DNA of 64,000 bases from CAWUKT01 sp963923035 (GCA_963923035.1 CAWUKT010000030.1:5335-69334); one strand, 5' to 3'; numbered from the stretch's first letter, positions 52,313 to 61,916 are shown. Made by a program: numbers and translations. The notes: generated by a model from the letters alone, not told the origin.

Positions 52313-53098
52313 TCAAAAACCGGGAGAAGGACGTTGTTGCTGGTGGCGCATGACGATTTTCGGAATGGGCGCGACGTCGTGGTGGTCAAAAATGGCCTTC
52401 AGCATGTCCATGGTCTCCCGCATCAGGAACAGCAGGAACTCCCATTCGTCGAGGTAGCCCCAGTCCTCGGCCTGGACTTCCTCGTTGTTGAGGAAGGTAT
52501 AAAACTTGCCCTGGTAGCGCAGGGTAAGGTCTTCCCCGTCGGCCGGGCAGTAATTGCCGTTTTGGTGGAGGGCATTTTGCATGGCCCACCATAGCTGCAT
52601 CAAAGGTTCGCGGTCTTCGAGTCCGAGGTCGTCCAGCAAGCGCTGGACAATGCCCACCTTGTCGCCGGCGAGGACCTCCGCCGCCGCCAGGCCTTCCTTG
52701 GCTTCCAGTACCTGGCGCAGGGCCCATTCCAGCTTGAAGACGATGCTGCCCACCAGCCCCACCTGCGCGAGGCCGCGCACCCCAATATTGAAATTCTGCA
52801 GGGTCCGCCGGGCGTAGTCCTTGTCGAATTCGGGCTGGCCGTGCCACCAGTTCGATTCAGAGGCTTCGCCGCGTTGCCAGAGCGCGAGGCACAGGACCGA
52901 GTGGCAACTCTGCGCCAGTTCGTGGAAAATCCCGAAGCGCAGGTCCGGCCATTGGTAGCGCGGCGCATAGTACTTCCGCACGGGACGCACAATTTCCAGG
53001 GCATCCATCGCAAAAATCACCAGCCGGTCCCCGGGAAAATTCCAGGGATCCTTGGGATTGTAACTCTCAAAATCGAAGTCGGGACGTTTCAGGGCCAT
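52313..53098 (-). CDS. Conserved hypothetical protein
   Basis: The 261-residue cytoplasmic protein, Trp-rich and largely helical (YYAPRYQWPDLRFGIFHELAQSCHSVLCLALW; FKLEWALRQVLEAKEGLAAAEVL). No family or motif recognised. No signal peptide. Monocistronic; the 278-bp spacer to the Hc1-like gene holds nothing obvious. Confidence 0.75.
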   Translation of the reverse strand: MALKRPDFDFESYNPKDPWNFPGDRLVIFAMDALEIVRPVRKYYAPRYQWPDLRFGIFHELAQSCHSVLCLALWQRGEASESNWWHGQPEFDKDYARRTLQNFNIGVRGLAQVGLVGSIVFKLEWALRQVLEAKEGLAAAEVLAGDKVGIVQRLLDDLGLEDREPLMQLWWAMQNALHQNGNYCPADGEDLTLRYQGKFYTFLNNEEVQAEDWGYLDEWEFLLFLMRETMDMLKAIFDHHDVAPIPKIVMRHQQQRPSPGF

Positions 53099-53235
53099 GG
53101 AATGAAAATAGAAAATTGTGGGGAAGGAGAAAAAGAAAACCAGTCTCAGCCGGGCGGCTGGACTGGTCTAAAAGTTGAAAAAGTATATGTGTGCTTGGGT
53201 GAGGAAAAACAATTTGATGGTTCAGGTCCGCGGGA

Positions 53236-53649
53236 TCAACATCCCGTTGCGGCCCGGGGAATCCAGACTTCGATGCGGTTGCGGCGCTCGCCGATCACAA
53301 AGAAGCCGAACTTCCGCAGGTTGAAGCGGTAGGCTTCCACGAAGTTGTTGTCGGGATCCAAACGGAAGAAGCGGGCAATGTCCCCTTCGATGGTAAACTT
53401 GAATCCGGCGGGTTCAAAAGTCAGTAGCGAAGTCGTCTGGTCTCCGATCTGGATCGTCCGCAGGTTGTCGACATCGATCAGGATTCCGATGGGCCCTCCG
53501 CCCGCGATGCTCAATTTTTGGCCTTCCTCCAATGCGAGTTCCATGGCAAGCCCCTCTTTCTCCTGGGAGAAGACCTTGTACCCGGATGCAAGAAACTTCA
53601 AACGCCTAAGTCCCTTGACGGGTTCTTCAATGAAGGATTTCTTTTTCAT
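53236..53649 (-). CDS. Hypothetical protein
   Basis: The 137-residue soluble protein with basic N-terminus (MKKKSFIEEPVKGLRRLK) and a beta-rich body (LSIAGGGPIGILIDVDNLRTIQIG, FKFTIEGDIARFFRLD). No family recognised. The ORF is well separated from neighbours and its composition fits the genome. Confidence 0.7.
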   Translation of the reverse strand: MKKKSFIEEPVKGLRRLKFLASGYKVFSQEKEGLAMELALEEGQKLSIAGGGPIGILIDVDNLRTIQIGDQTTSLLTFEPAGFKFTIEGDIARFFRLDPDNNFVEAYRFNLRKFGFFVIGERRNRIEVWIPRAATGC

Positions 53650-53828
53650 GACCTTGGTTGTTAAAGGTTAATTCTGAATAACGCTGACACCCAAATTTAC
53701 GGTGAATTCTTGCTGACGGTTCCACCTAATTTTTGCCAAATGTGAAAGTCTCTTTTGGATAAATAGCACTTCAGGAGATATATTATAAACCGAATCAATT
53801 ATTTGACCAACTAAAATGTGAAAGTCCA

Positions 53829-55235
53829 ATGGCCCAGGATGAGTTATTTCAATTGGTGCATTCTCTTTCCGTCTCCGAACAGCGCTACTTCCGGATGCAC
53901 GCCCGCCAGCACAGCACCGACGCCAACCAAAAATACCTCCGTCTATTCGATGCTTTGATCGAAATGGAGACCTATGACATCAATGAGTTGAAGGAAAGGT
54001 GTGCCGGGGAGAATTTTCTCAAGCATTTGCCTTCCTCCCGCCGCTACCTCTTCCAACAACTGCTAAAATCCCTCAGGAATTTCCACAGTGAACGCTCCAT
54101 CGAACGTCGGGTACGTACGTTGCTGGATGAAGTGGAACTCTTATTTGAGCGGAAATTGCTGCGGCAATGCACCAAGAAGCTCTCCCAAGCCCTGCAACTG
54201 GCCCGGAACCACGAGCTGCCGCTCCATATCTTTGAGTGCCTCCGCTGGGAACGGAGGCTCATCAAGGCCAAACGCGAAGCGGATTTTGTCGCTCAGATCG
54301 AAGCCATCGAAGAGGAGGAGAAGAAGATGCTGGCGCAGTTGCAGCAGGAACAACGCTACGTGGAGGCCCACGACCGCGAGTTCCTGAAGATGGACCTCCA
54401 CGAAGAAGTCGTGCCGCCCCGGCGAGAAGACTCATTTTACAGCCACCTCGCCTACCAAAGCTACCGCCTTTATCGGGCCCGCAACCAAAGCAATACCTTC
54501 GAGGCCTGGGAAGCCTCCCGCGAAACCATTGACCATTACCGCGCCAACCCGCACCAGATCGAGGCCAACCCCAAACGCTTCATCAATGCCTTCTGGAACT
54601 ATATCGGTGGCAGCATCAACGACAACCGCTCCGAGTCCATTCTCCAGAACCTCCAGGAAATCCAGGAAATTCCCGGCCTTTCTTCCACCTCCCGTGACCT
54701 CCTCCAACCCGACCTTACCCTCTTGGAGATGCTCCACCACCTCCAAAATGAAAATTTCGATGCCGTCCCACCTTTAAAGGAACGCCTCGTCAAACGGATC
54801 GGCCAGAAGAATACCCACCCCAACCACCTCACCTTTCGCTACAACATCGCCATCGCCGATTTTTTCCTCGGGGACATCCGGGCGAGCAAGCAGGAGATGG
54901 AACAATTGATCCACAAGACGACACTCAAGCTCCGCCCTACCCTATATCACCTGGCCCGCACCTGGCAGCTCCTCCTCGCCATCCTGCTCGAGCAGGACAG
55001 CATCCTGACCTATTATACCCGCTCCGCCAAACGTTTCTACCGCAAGTCCCAGGACCCGCAGCCGCATTTCAACCTCATGGCCGTCAACATGGCCAATAAA
55101 TGGCCCAAGCTGAGGCCCCGGGAACGGCGGGAAGCCATTCGGGAATACCTGGCGATGGTGGAGGAATATCGGGGAGTGGGACAAGGGGAACTGCGGGAAT
55201 GGGGTTCCCGGATGCTGAAGCGGCTCACGCCTTGA
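53829..55235 (+). CDS. Lineage-specific helical protein, family with 38830-40323
   Basis: The 468-residue, nearly all-helical protein rich in Arg/Glu/Leu/Gln. N-terminal LSVSEQRYFRMHARQH and overall organisation match the 497-residue protein at 38830. TPR-like spacing of aromatic and Ala residues is visible (YNIAIADFFLGDIRASKQEM, LYHLARTWQLLLAIL). No catalytic motif or signal peptide. It ends 1 bp before the convergent lptE gene. Confidence 0.8.
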   Translation: MAQDELFQLVHSLSVSEQRYFRMHARQHSTDANQKYLRLFDALIEMETYDINELKERCAGENFLKHLPSSRRYLFQQLLKSLRNFHSERSIERRVRTLLDEVELLFERKLLRQCTKKLSQALQLARNHELPLHIFECLRWERRLIKAKREADFVAQIEAIEEEEKKMLAQLQQEQRYVEAHDREFLKMDLHEEVVPPRREDSFYSHLAYQSYRLYRARNQSNTFEAWEASRETIDHYRANPHQIEANPKRFINAFWNYIGGSINDNRSESILQNLQEIQEIPGLSSTSRDLLQPDLTLLEMLHHLQNENFDAVPPLKERLVKRIGQKNTHPNHLTFRYNIAIADFFLGDIRASKQEMEQLIHKTTLKLRPTLYHLARTWQLLLAILLEQDSILTYYTRSAKRFYRKSQDPQPHFNLMAVNMANKWPKLRPRERREAIREYLAMVEEYRGVGQGELREWGSRMLKRLTP

Positions 55236-55236
55236 A

Positions 55237-55746
55237 TTACCAGTTGGAGAGGGCCTTGTTGAAAATGTCGAGGGTGATCTTGTCGAGGATGTCTTCGATC
55301 AGGCTCGTCTCGACGTCGGAGAGGCTGACGGTCGCGGCGAAATCGGAAAACTGGGAGAAGCCGTTCTCCCAATCCATCTCGGGATGGTCAGGCACTTCAA
55401 AATTCACGCGGACGTTGACGGTGAGGCGGTTCTGAGCGGCGGTCTCGTCGCCCTGGATCGCGATGGGCGCGACAGCGTAATTGGTGATGACGCCGCTGAA
55501 GCGGAGGTCCCCGTCGTAGTTCACGACGCGCAAATTCGTCTGCGACACGAAACGGTCCTTCAGGGCTTCCGTCATGTCCTGGGCCAGGGTCGGCACAATG
55601 AGGGACGAATTGTTCTCGAACAATTCCACGCTGATGGTCTCAGCGCCCGTCGGGACGCTGCCGCCATTCAGGGAATAAATACCACACCCGCTGAAGCAGC
55701 CGAGCCCCAACAAGATGAACAAACAGTGGAGATGAACCTTCCTCAT
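55237..55746 (-). CDS. lptE: LPS-assembly lipoprotein LptE
   Basis: An outer-membrane lipoprotein partner of LptD in lipopolysaccharide insertion. The 169-residue protein has a lipobox (GCFSGC, Cys at residue 21), then the Bacteroidota LptE pattern GIYSLNGGSVPTGAETISVELFENNS and TLAQDMTEALKDRF. It follows the sigma-54 activator and miaB in the same direction (7 and 16 bp gaps), the standard order in this phylum. Confidence 0.9.
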   Translation of the reverse strand: MRKVHLHCLFILLGLGCFSGCGIYSLNGGSVPTGAETISVELFENNSSLIVPTLAQDMTEALKDRFVSQTNLRVVNYDGDLRFSGVITNYAVAPIAIQGDETAAQNRLTVNVRVNFEVPDHPEMDWENGFSQFSDFAATVSLSDVETSLIEDILDKITLDIFNKALSNW

Positions 55747-55753
55747 GGCGTCG

Positions 55754-56995
55754 TCAATTGGTTTCCTTTTTGTTCAGACCGTATTTATTCAGATTTCTGT
55801 ACAAAGTTCGTTCCGAAATCCCCAATTCTTCAGCGGCTTTCTTACGATTGTTGTTGTGCTTGGTCAAAGCCCTGATAATCAACTCTTTTTTCTTTGAATC
55901 CAGGTCCAAAGATTCTTCCAGCGCGTGGACTTCCTGCGTCGAATCGATCCCATCGTCCTCTTCACTGTACTCATCGGCGGTCGTCAGGTAGACATCCTCG
56001 GAGGGAGCGCTGCGGTAGCCCACCGGCTCCGGCAGGGCTTTCACCGGCCCACCGCCGCCGGCCAGGTGCCGGACCACCTCCCGCAATTCATCCACATCCT
56101 CCCGCAACTGAAATACCATTTTGTACAGCATTTCAATTTCCTTTCTCCCCTCCTCGCCCACTGAAGTATCCGGGTCCGAACTCACCACCAGACTCGGCAG
56201 GAAGCTCCGCCGCAGTTGGAGGTTCTCGTTGATGATCTCAGGCGTGATTTCTTCCTGCTGAACCAAAATGGACAGGTTCTGCACGAAATTCCGGAGTTCC
56301 CGGACGTTGCCGGGCCAGTGGTAGGAATACAGAATCTCGGCCGCATCGGGCGTCAGGTAGAGGGGATTACGCTTGTATTGGTGGGCGAACTCATCCGCGA
56401 AGTACTGGAACAGCAATTCGATGTCGCGGCCCCGTTCCCGCAAGGGCGGGACCTGGATCATGACGGTATTCAGTCGGAAATAGAGGTCCTCACGGAACTT
56501 GCCCTTCCGAATCTGGTCGATCAGGTTCTTGTTCGTGGCCGCCAACACGCGCACATCCGTGTTCCGAACCTTGGACGAACCGACCCGCAGGTATTCTTTG
56601 TTTTCCAACAGACGCAGCAGGCGGGCCTGCGTCGCCATCGGCATTTCCCCGATCTCATCGAGGAAAATGGTCCCGCCATCGACCTCCTCGAAATATCCCT
56701 TGCGGGAATCGACCGCGCCCGTAAAGGCACCTTTTTGGTGGCCGAAGAGTTCCGAGTCCATGGTTCCCTCGGGGATCGCCCCGGTATTGATCGCCATGAA
56801 GTTCTCGTGGCGGCGGCGGGAATTCTGGTGGACAATGCGGGAAAAGACGTCTTTACCGGTTCCGTTCTCCCCTACGATCAGCACGGTGACGTCGGTGGGC
56901 GCCACCTGGATGGCCACTTCCAACGCGGCGATCAGTTTCGGGTTGAAACCGACGATGCCATACCGGGCTTTGATCGTGTCGATGCTTGCTGCCAT
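55754..56995 (-). CDS. Sigma-54-dependent Fis-family activator
   Basis: The 413-residue AAA+ activator without N-terminal sensor domain. Walker A GENGTGKDV near residue 43, sigma-54 contact motif GAFTGAVDS, Walker B GGTIFLDEIGEM, a linker (about 265-350), and a C-terminal Fis helix-turn-helix (KHNNNRKKAAEELGISERTLYRNL). With no receiver or GAF domain its activity must be set by level or partner protein. It is in an operon between miaB and lptE. Confidence 0.95.
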   Translation of the reverse strand: MAASIDTIKARYGIVGFNPKLIAALEVAIQVAPTDVTVLIVGENGTGKDVFSRIVHQNSRRRHENFMAINTGAIPEGTMDSELFGHQKGAFTGAVDSRKGYFEEVDGGTIFLDEIGEMPMATQARLLRLLENKEYLRVGSSKVRNTDVRVLAATNKNLIDQIRKGKFREDLYFRLNTVMIQVPPLRERGRDIELLFQYFADEFAHQYKRNPLYLTPDAAEILYSYHWPGNVRELRNFVQNLSILVQQEEITPEIINENLQLRRSFLPSLVVSSDPDTSVGEEGRKEIEMLYKMVFQLREDVDELREVVRHLAGGGGPVKALPEPVGYRSAPSEDVYLTTADEYSEEDDGIDSTQEVHALEESLDLDSKKKELIIRALTKHNNNRKKAAEELGISERTLYRNLNKYGLNKKETN

Positions 56996-57011
56996 GTTGT
57001 AGAAGTCTGCT

Positions 57012-58460
57012 TTATACGAGCTCGCCCCGCAGGGTCGCCGAGGTACCTTCGTTCACCTGGACCCGGACGTAATCGCCCGGCTGGTAAGTGGTGCCGTTCT
57101 TGGGGAAAATGACCATTTGGTTGAAGTCCGTCCGGCCGCAAAAATCGTCCTGGGAGCGCTTGCTATTGCCTTCGATCAGGACATCGTAGGTATTGCCGAA
57201 GCGGCTGTAGGACCATTCCCGGGAGACGCGGTTCTGCAATTCGATGATCTCGGAAAGCCGGCGCTTCTTCACCTCCAACGGCACATCGTCTTCGAATTTC
57301 CGGGCGGCCATCGTGCCGGGGCGTTCGCTGTAGAAGAACATGAACGCGTGGGTATAGCGGGCCCATTCCATCAGCGAGAGCGTTTCCTGGTGCTCTGCCT
57401 CGGTTTCGGAGCAGAATCCGGTGATGATGTCGGTGGAGATGGCGCAATCGGGGATGATTTCGCGGATTCGCTCCACCTTTTCCATGTACCATTCCCGGGT
57501 ATAGCCGCGGCGCATCAGGTCGAGGATGCGGCTGTTGCCGGATTGGGCGGGCAGGTGGATGTAATTGCAAATGTTTTTGTGGTCGCGCATGGTATAGAGG
57601 ACGTCGTCGACGATGTCCTTGGGGTGCGAGGTGCTGAACCGGACCCGGAGGTCGGGGCTGACCAGGGCGACTTTTTCGAGGAGTCGGGCAAAGGTGGTAT
57701 CGCCAAACTTGTAGCTGTCCACGTTTTGGCCGAGGAGGGTCACTTCCTTGTAGCCTTGTTCGGCGAGTTGGGCGGCTTCGTGGACAATGGATTCGGGGTC
57801 GCGGGAGCGTTCACGGCCGCGGGTAAAGGGCACGACGCAGAAGCTGCACATGTTGTCGCAGCCGCGCATGATGGAGATGAAGGAGGTGACGCCGTTGGAG
57901 TTGAGGCGAATCGGGGCGATGTCGGCGTAGGTCTCTTCGCGGGAGAGGAGGACGTTGACGGCCTTTTGGCCGGATTCGACTTCGTCGATGAGGCGCGGGA
58001 GGTCCCGATAGGCATCGGGCCCGACGACGATGTCCACCAGCTGCTCGCGGTCCATCAATTTCGCCTTCAGGCGCTCGGCCATACAGCCCATGACGCCGAC
58101 CATCATACCGGGGTTCTTCTTCTTGGTATGCTTGAGCGCATTCAGGCGGTTCCAGATCTTGGCTTCCGCGTTTTCGCGGATAGAGCAGGTATTGAGGAGG
58201 ACCAAGTCCGCCCCCAATTCGTCCTTGGTAAAGCCATAATCCATTTCCGTCAGGACCGACGCGATGATCTCGGTATCCGAAAAGTTCATTTGGCACCCGT
58301 AGGTCTCGATATAGGCCAGCTTCTGCCCTTCTTTCCCCTGCCCTTCGTAGGCCGCGCCCTGCTGAGACTCGTCAATGGTCTTGCCCAGGCCGGACAGCCG
58401 CGTCTTCCAGTCCACCGAATCGGGGGTGAATACCTTTTGCGTGATTTTTCCTTTGTTCAT
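57012..58460 (-). CDS. miaB: tRNA (N6-isopentenyl adenosine(37)-C2)-methylthiotransferase
   Basis: A radical-SAM methylthiotransferase that adds 2-methylthio to i6A37 of tRNAs. The 482-residue protein has the N-terminal UPF0004 domain with cluster Cys in YGCQMNFSD, NTCSIRENAE and GVMGCMAERL, the radical SAM CxxxCxxC in GCDNMCSFCVVPFTRGRERSR, and a C-terminal TRAM domain. First gene of the miaB-activator-lptE operon. Confidence 0.98.
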   Translation of the reverse strand: MNKGKITQKVFTPDSVDWKTRLSGLGKTIDESQQGAAYEGQGKEGQKLAYIETYGCQMNFSDTEIIASVLTEMDYGFTKDELGADLVLLNTCSIRENAEAKIWNRLNALKHTKKKNPGMMVGVMGCMAERLKAKLMDREQLVDIVVGPDAYRDLPRLIDEVESGQKAVNVLLSREETYADIAPIRLNSNGVTSFISIMRGCDNMCSFCVVPFTRGRERSRDPESIVHEAAQLAEQGYKEVTLLGQNVDSYKFGDTTFARLLEKVALVSPDLRVRFSTSHPKDIVDDVLYTMRDHKNICNYIHLPAQSGNSRILDLMRRGYTREWYMEKVERIREIIPDCAISTDIITGFCSETEAEHQETLSLMEWARYTHAFMFFYSERPGTMAARKFEDDVPLEVKKRRLSEIIELQNRVSREWSYSRFGNTYDVLIEGNSKRSQDDFCGRTDFNQMVIFPKNGTTYQPGDYVRVQVNEGTSATLRGELV

Positions 58461-58592
58461 CTTCTTCTGGTACGTCTACTCAATACAATCAAGCCCTCCC
58501 GACGATGCAGGAGATTTTACCGAAGGGCAAAGATACTAAAAAAACAGAGGGGACGTGACATTTTGACAGGAGGGAAAATAAAAATCTCGCGG

Positions 58593-59063
58593 CTATTCAC
58601 CTGCGTCCATTTCTCCCCCACGTTCTTCCTCTTTCTCAAGCAGTTGCCCCGCATCGTCCAGCAGCAATTCCACTTCCCGGTCGCCCTCAGCAAGGTCTAC
58701 TTCATAGAAAACAGCCCCTTCCCACACCTCTTCCTCTGCCTTGACCACTTCCGCATCGGGGTACTCCTGCTCCAAATACCACCGCACTGGCGCGGGCAAA
58801 TCCGATTCACCTATTTCCGTTTCCACTGCCACCTTGTTTCCCGCGACGTCATACAGGACTTCCAGTTCCCAACCATCCAATACAAATTCCGCGGCATAGC
58901 CTTCGCCTTCCGCTTCCCATTCGACCTTTTCTGCGCCGGGAAAATCGGTCGCCAATTGGGTCCGGAGGTTGACCGGAATGGGATTTTCCTCCGTCGCCCG
59001 ACGGGAGGCGCAGTGCTGCAACAGGACTGCCACTGCCAAGAGACCTATGAATCTTCCTTTCAT
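58593..59063 (-). CDS. PepSY-like exported protein or lipoprotein
   Basis: The 156-residue acidic protein with a short hydrophobic leader (MKGRFIGLLAVAVLLQHCAS; Cys at residue 18 is a possible but atypical lipobox). The body contains two half-repeats of the PepSY-like type: LRTQLATDFPGAEKVEWEAEG and VRWYLEQEYPDAEVVKAEEEV. Such proteins are common, poorly characterised periplasmic modules of Bacteroidota. The ATG at 59063 is preferred to 59090. Confidence 0.8.
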   Translation of the reverse strand: MKGRFIGLLAVAVLLQHCASRRATEENPIPVNLRTQLATDFPGAEKVEWEAEGEGYAAEFVLDGWELEVLYDVAGNKVAVETEIGESDLPAPVRWYLEQEYPDAEVVKAEEEVWEGAVFYEVDLAEGDREVELLLDDAGQLLEKEEERGGEMDAGE

Positions 59064-59333
59064 GCCCATTTCTTTTTCCAAACATACCATTTATCTCCCT
59101 CCCCTCTCACCAATTATCAGGTAAACTATCCCTGACTCCCCTCCCTCCTTCAACGCCTAAGCATTTAGGCTTAATTCGATATAAATCGAACATTTTGACT
59201 CTATTTTTCGATGAATTGCCCCGATTGTTCTACTTAACTGCTTTTTTCTTCAACAAAATTAATGTACTTTTGGACCAATGCTATTGTTTTAGTTTACTGC
59301 TCCATTTAGTTCGATCGTCAACCAATTAAAGCC

Positions 59334-60395
59334 ATGCGTAGTCCATTGCAAAGAAGAGCATCCGGCTCCTCCCGTTTAGCCCCAGCCCAAAGGTCCGAGA
59401 GTCCCGGGCGCAGCATGTCTCCCCCCGAAACGGTCATCCAAGCCTCCACTGAGGATGCAACCCTCCGCAATGGGAATCCCAACGACGGATTCAATGATGC
59501 CCTCACTTCCAGTTATGTCCCCCACGCCAACGATCCGGAGATGTGGACCATGACCGATATTGCCCATGACCATGAGTACGGTCCGGCCGTAGCCGGCCCG
59601 ATTTCCCACCAGGGCGAGGGAGATACCGACGCTTTTTCCTACAATGACGTTCACCAGGGCTCAATTGGCAACTGCTACTTCATGGCCGCCCTGACCTCCA
59701 TCGCGCAGCAACAGCCCGACCTACTCCGCAATGCCATCAGCGGACCCAACCCCGACGGCACCTACAATGTGACCCTCTATACCGACGCCGGCTGGGAAGA
59801 AGACCAGGACATGGTGCAGCAAACCATTACCATTACTTCCTCCTTCGCAGTGTGGGAAGACCTCTCCCACTCCAACCAACCCGGCTTCGCGGCCTGGAGC
59901 GGGACCGATGCCCACGCAGATGGGGCCGACCGGGATGCAGCTGGCAACGAAGAACTCTGGGTCAACCTGATCGAGAAAGCGTATGCCGCATTGCTGGGCG
60001 GATACGAGAAAGTGGATGGCATGGCCGGCGGCTACCCGATGATGGCCCTCGAAGCCCTGACCGGAGAACGCCACTACGACCACTATTTCGATGGCGTGCC
60101 GGACCATTACGCCGACGAGGAACGGAGTTTCTATACCCGGGACAGTAGCCGGACGGACCAGATCAGCAACGACGAGCTGAGCCAGACCATCATTCAGAAC
60201 CTGGCCGACGGCAATGCCGTCACTGCCGAAACCCGCGGCCATGCGGTCACGGTGCTTTCCGCCAATGAAGAAACCATTACCCTGCGCGACCAGCAGGCGA
60301 CCTACAACGGGGACGCCGATGGCCTTTCCACCTATACGTGGGAGGAATTCCGCAGCCGATACATGAAGTTCACTACCCGAACCCCGAATCAATAG
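59334..60395 (+). CDS. Calpain-like cysteine protease, putative effector
   Basis: The 353-residue protein with no classical signal peptide. Residues 1-40 are Arg/Ser/Pro/Gln-rich (SPLQRRASG, PPETVIQAS), like the leaders of injection-system-linked proteins. Residues 100-345 match the calpain (C2) core: Cys114 in HQGSIGNCYFMAAL, LWVNLIEKAYAALLGGY with the typical following Gly-rich turn, His303 in TRGHAVTVLSA; the third residue, usually Asn, falls in TLRDQ as Asp or Gln. No calcium-binding domain is seen. Host or prey targeting is inference. Confidence 0.85.
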   Translation: MRSPLQRRASGSSRLAPAQRSESPGRSMSPPETVIQASTEDATLRNGNPNDGFNDALTSSYVPHANDPEMWTMTDIAHDHEYGPAVAGPISHQGEGDTDAFSYNDVHQGSIGNCYFMAALTSIAQQQPDLLRNAISGPNPDGTYNVTLYTDAGWEEDQDMVQQTITITSSFAVWEDLSHSNQPGFAAWSGTDAHADGADRDAAGNEELWVNLIEKAYAALLGGYEKVDGMAGGYPMMALEALTGERHYDHYFDGVPDHYADEERSFYTRDSSRTDQISNDELSQTIIQNLADGNAVTAETRGHAVTVLSANEETITLRDQQATYNGDADGLSTYTWEEFRSRYMKFTTRTPNQ

Positions 60396-60468
60396 CTCGT
60401 AAACAAGGCCGCAATGGCGGCCAACCTACAAGATTAGCGCACGGTCCTTGGCTCTGGCAGACGGGGAC

Positions 60469-61374
60469 TTATTTTTTGTCCTTCTCCGCTTCCCATTCCT
60501 CCCGCCATTCCAGCTCCCACTTCCACGCGGGCTTGTCGTAGAACAACGAATCTTCATCGGTCATGTACAAAACGTCCATGGCGATCCGAAACCTGGCCTT
60601 GGGATTGCAATAGCCCAGGTCTAAATCCCGCAGACTCCGCTTGATCTCTCGCCGGCACCGGCGCTGCCCGACCTCATACCACCAATTGGCGAATTGGGTG
60701 TCCAGCCAGGGCTGTATTTTGACCCGTCGGATGCGGCCTTTGCGGGAGAAGTGGAAGAAATAATCCTCGCCACAAAACAAAAGTTGCTCCTCCTGCCGGG
60801 CCCAGTCCACCTGGGTCTCCAAAGTGTGGAAAAGGGTATCGTAAGCGAGGATTTCCATTTCCCGGTTGTGGTCGGCCCTTTGGCTGAGCCGCGCTTCCCG
60901 TCGATTGACCTTCACCCAGCGCCGTTTGATTTCCCCTTCCTTGACCTTGATGAACTCGTCCGCTTCAAAAATGGACCCGTAGCCCATGTGGATATAGTCC
61001 AGCATTTCCCCCCTGGGCACCCGAAGGATTCCATTTACCCAGTAGGCAAAGGGCTTTGGGCTCCCAAACATCGCCACCAGGTCCGCGTCCTGATTGCCTT
61101 CGTCGTCGTCGTGGCAAGCTGTGATGCGGTTCAGAAACAAAGAATCGTTTTCCAACTCCCAGGTGGCCATGTACCCCCGCCAGCAAGCCGTGCTCATCAT
61201 CCCGCGAAAGCCGGGCAGGTTCCGGTTCCCCACCAGGTCAAAATAGTCTTCCAGGGGGTTGGAGAACAGCCATAGGGTATCGCCGTCGACGATCAACTGG
61301 TCCGCGATCTGGCCCGTGGCCCGCACGGAATGGGCGCTGAGGACCACCAATACAATGACCAACCAGGATTTCAT
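60469..61374 (-). CDS. Hypothetical exported protein
   Basis: The 301-residue protein with signal peptide (1-19, ending VRATG). Mature part is rich in Trp and charged residues, with six Cys; DTLWLFSNPLEDYF, CWRGYMATWELENDSLFLNRI and a basic C-terminal half (RRCRREIKRSLRDLDLGYCNPKARF as separate stretches). No family recognised. It is convergent with the calpain-like gene; a short GGCCGC/GCGGCC hairpin (60407-60422) separates them. Confidence 0.75.
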   Translation of the reverse strand: MKSWLVIVLVVLSAHSVRATGQIADQLIVDGDTLWLFSNPLEDYFDLVGNRNLPGFRGMMSTACWRGYMATWELENDSLFLNRITACHDDDEGNQDADLVAMFGSPKPFAYWVNGILRVPRGEMLDYIHMGYGSIFEADEFIKVKEGEIKRRWVKVNRREARLSQRADHNREMEILAYDTLFHTLETQVDWARQEEQLLFCGEDYFFHFSRKGRIRRVKIQPWLDTQFANWWYEVGQRRCRREIKRSLRDLDLGYCNPKARFRIAMDVLYMTDEDSLFYDKPAWKWELEWREEWEAEKDKK

Positions 61375-61608
61375 GGGGTTGCGGAATGGATGAAGTGGTT
61401 TGAGGGGAATAAAAATAGGAGGATGCGGGGGAAAGTAAAAGGCAAATGCAAATCGCCCCCGGAACCAGCGAATGAGAGGGCCTGGGTTCTTTGTTCCGTC
61501 TCTCTTTCCCGCCCCTCAATTCCCCGCCGCAATGAACTCCCTCAGGTCCTGGTAGAATGGAAATGTATGGACTCTGGGAATCATGAATGTGCCCTTCACC
61601 TTCCTCAC

Positions 61609-61694
61609 CTTGGTGGAAGTTGCTTTTAACAAAATGTCCATTGGGTGGCCTGACGGCCCTGTTTTCGTTTCGTGGAAGCAACTTCCACGAAAGC
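61609..61694. repeat. Double-palindrome repeat, copy 1
   Basis: ~86-bp unit. Left hairpin is decayed on its right arm (GTGGAAGTTGCTTTTAAC); right hairpin core GTGGAAGCAACTTCCAC is perfect. The middle holds a GGCC-rich mini-hairpin. Preceded by CACCTTCCTC (61597-61606), as is copy 2. Confidence 0.85.
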
Positions 61695-61733
61695 GGAGCT
61701 AGGAAAATTGGACGGGCCCACTCACCTTCCTCG

Positions 61734-61820
61734 CTTTGGTGGAAGTTGCTTCCACCAACGGGCTATGGGATTCGCCTATTCGGCGGACTTGCGATTCCTG
61801 AAAGCAACTTCCACGAAAGC
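61734..61820. repeat. Double-palindrome repeat, copy 2
   Basis: Left hairpin core GTGGAAGTTGCTTCCAC is perfect. Right hairpin has lost its left arm (CTGAAAGCAACTTCCACG). The middle part is diverged. CACCTTCCTC precedes at 61723-61732. Confidence 0.85.
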
Positions 61821-61916
61821 AGCCTCTGGCCGGGAAGTCTTGATGTGGAAATTCGCCATGGTCAACGATCAGTCAATTGGAGTGCAGGGGGATATTCGTC
61901 CTGGTTTTCCTTTCTT

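Noticed and set aside
57117..59135. Open frame of 672 codons on the plus strand opposite miaB
   Set aside because: Antisense to miaB and the PepSY-like gene; no family similarity.
1477..60395. Complete contractile injection system locus
   Set aside because: No sheath, tube, baseplate, spike or AAA+ assembly genes are in the window; only candidate cargo proteins.
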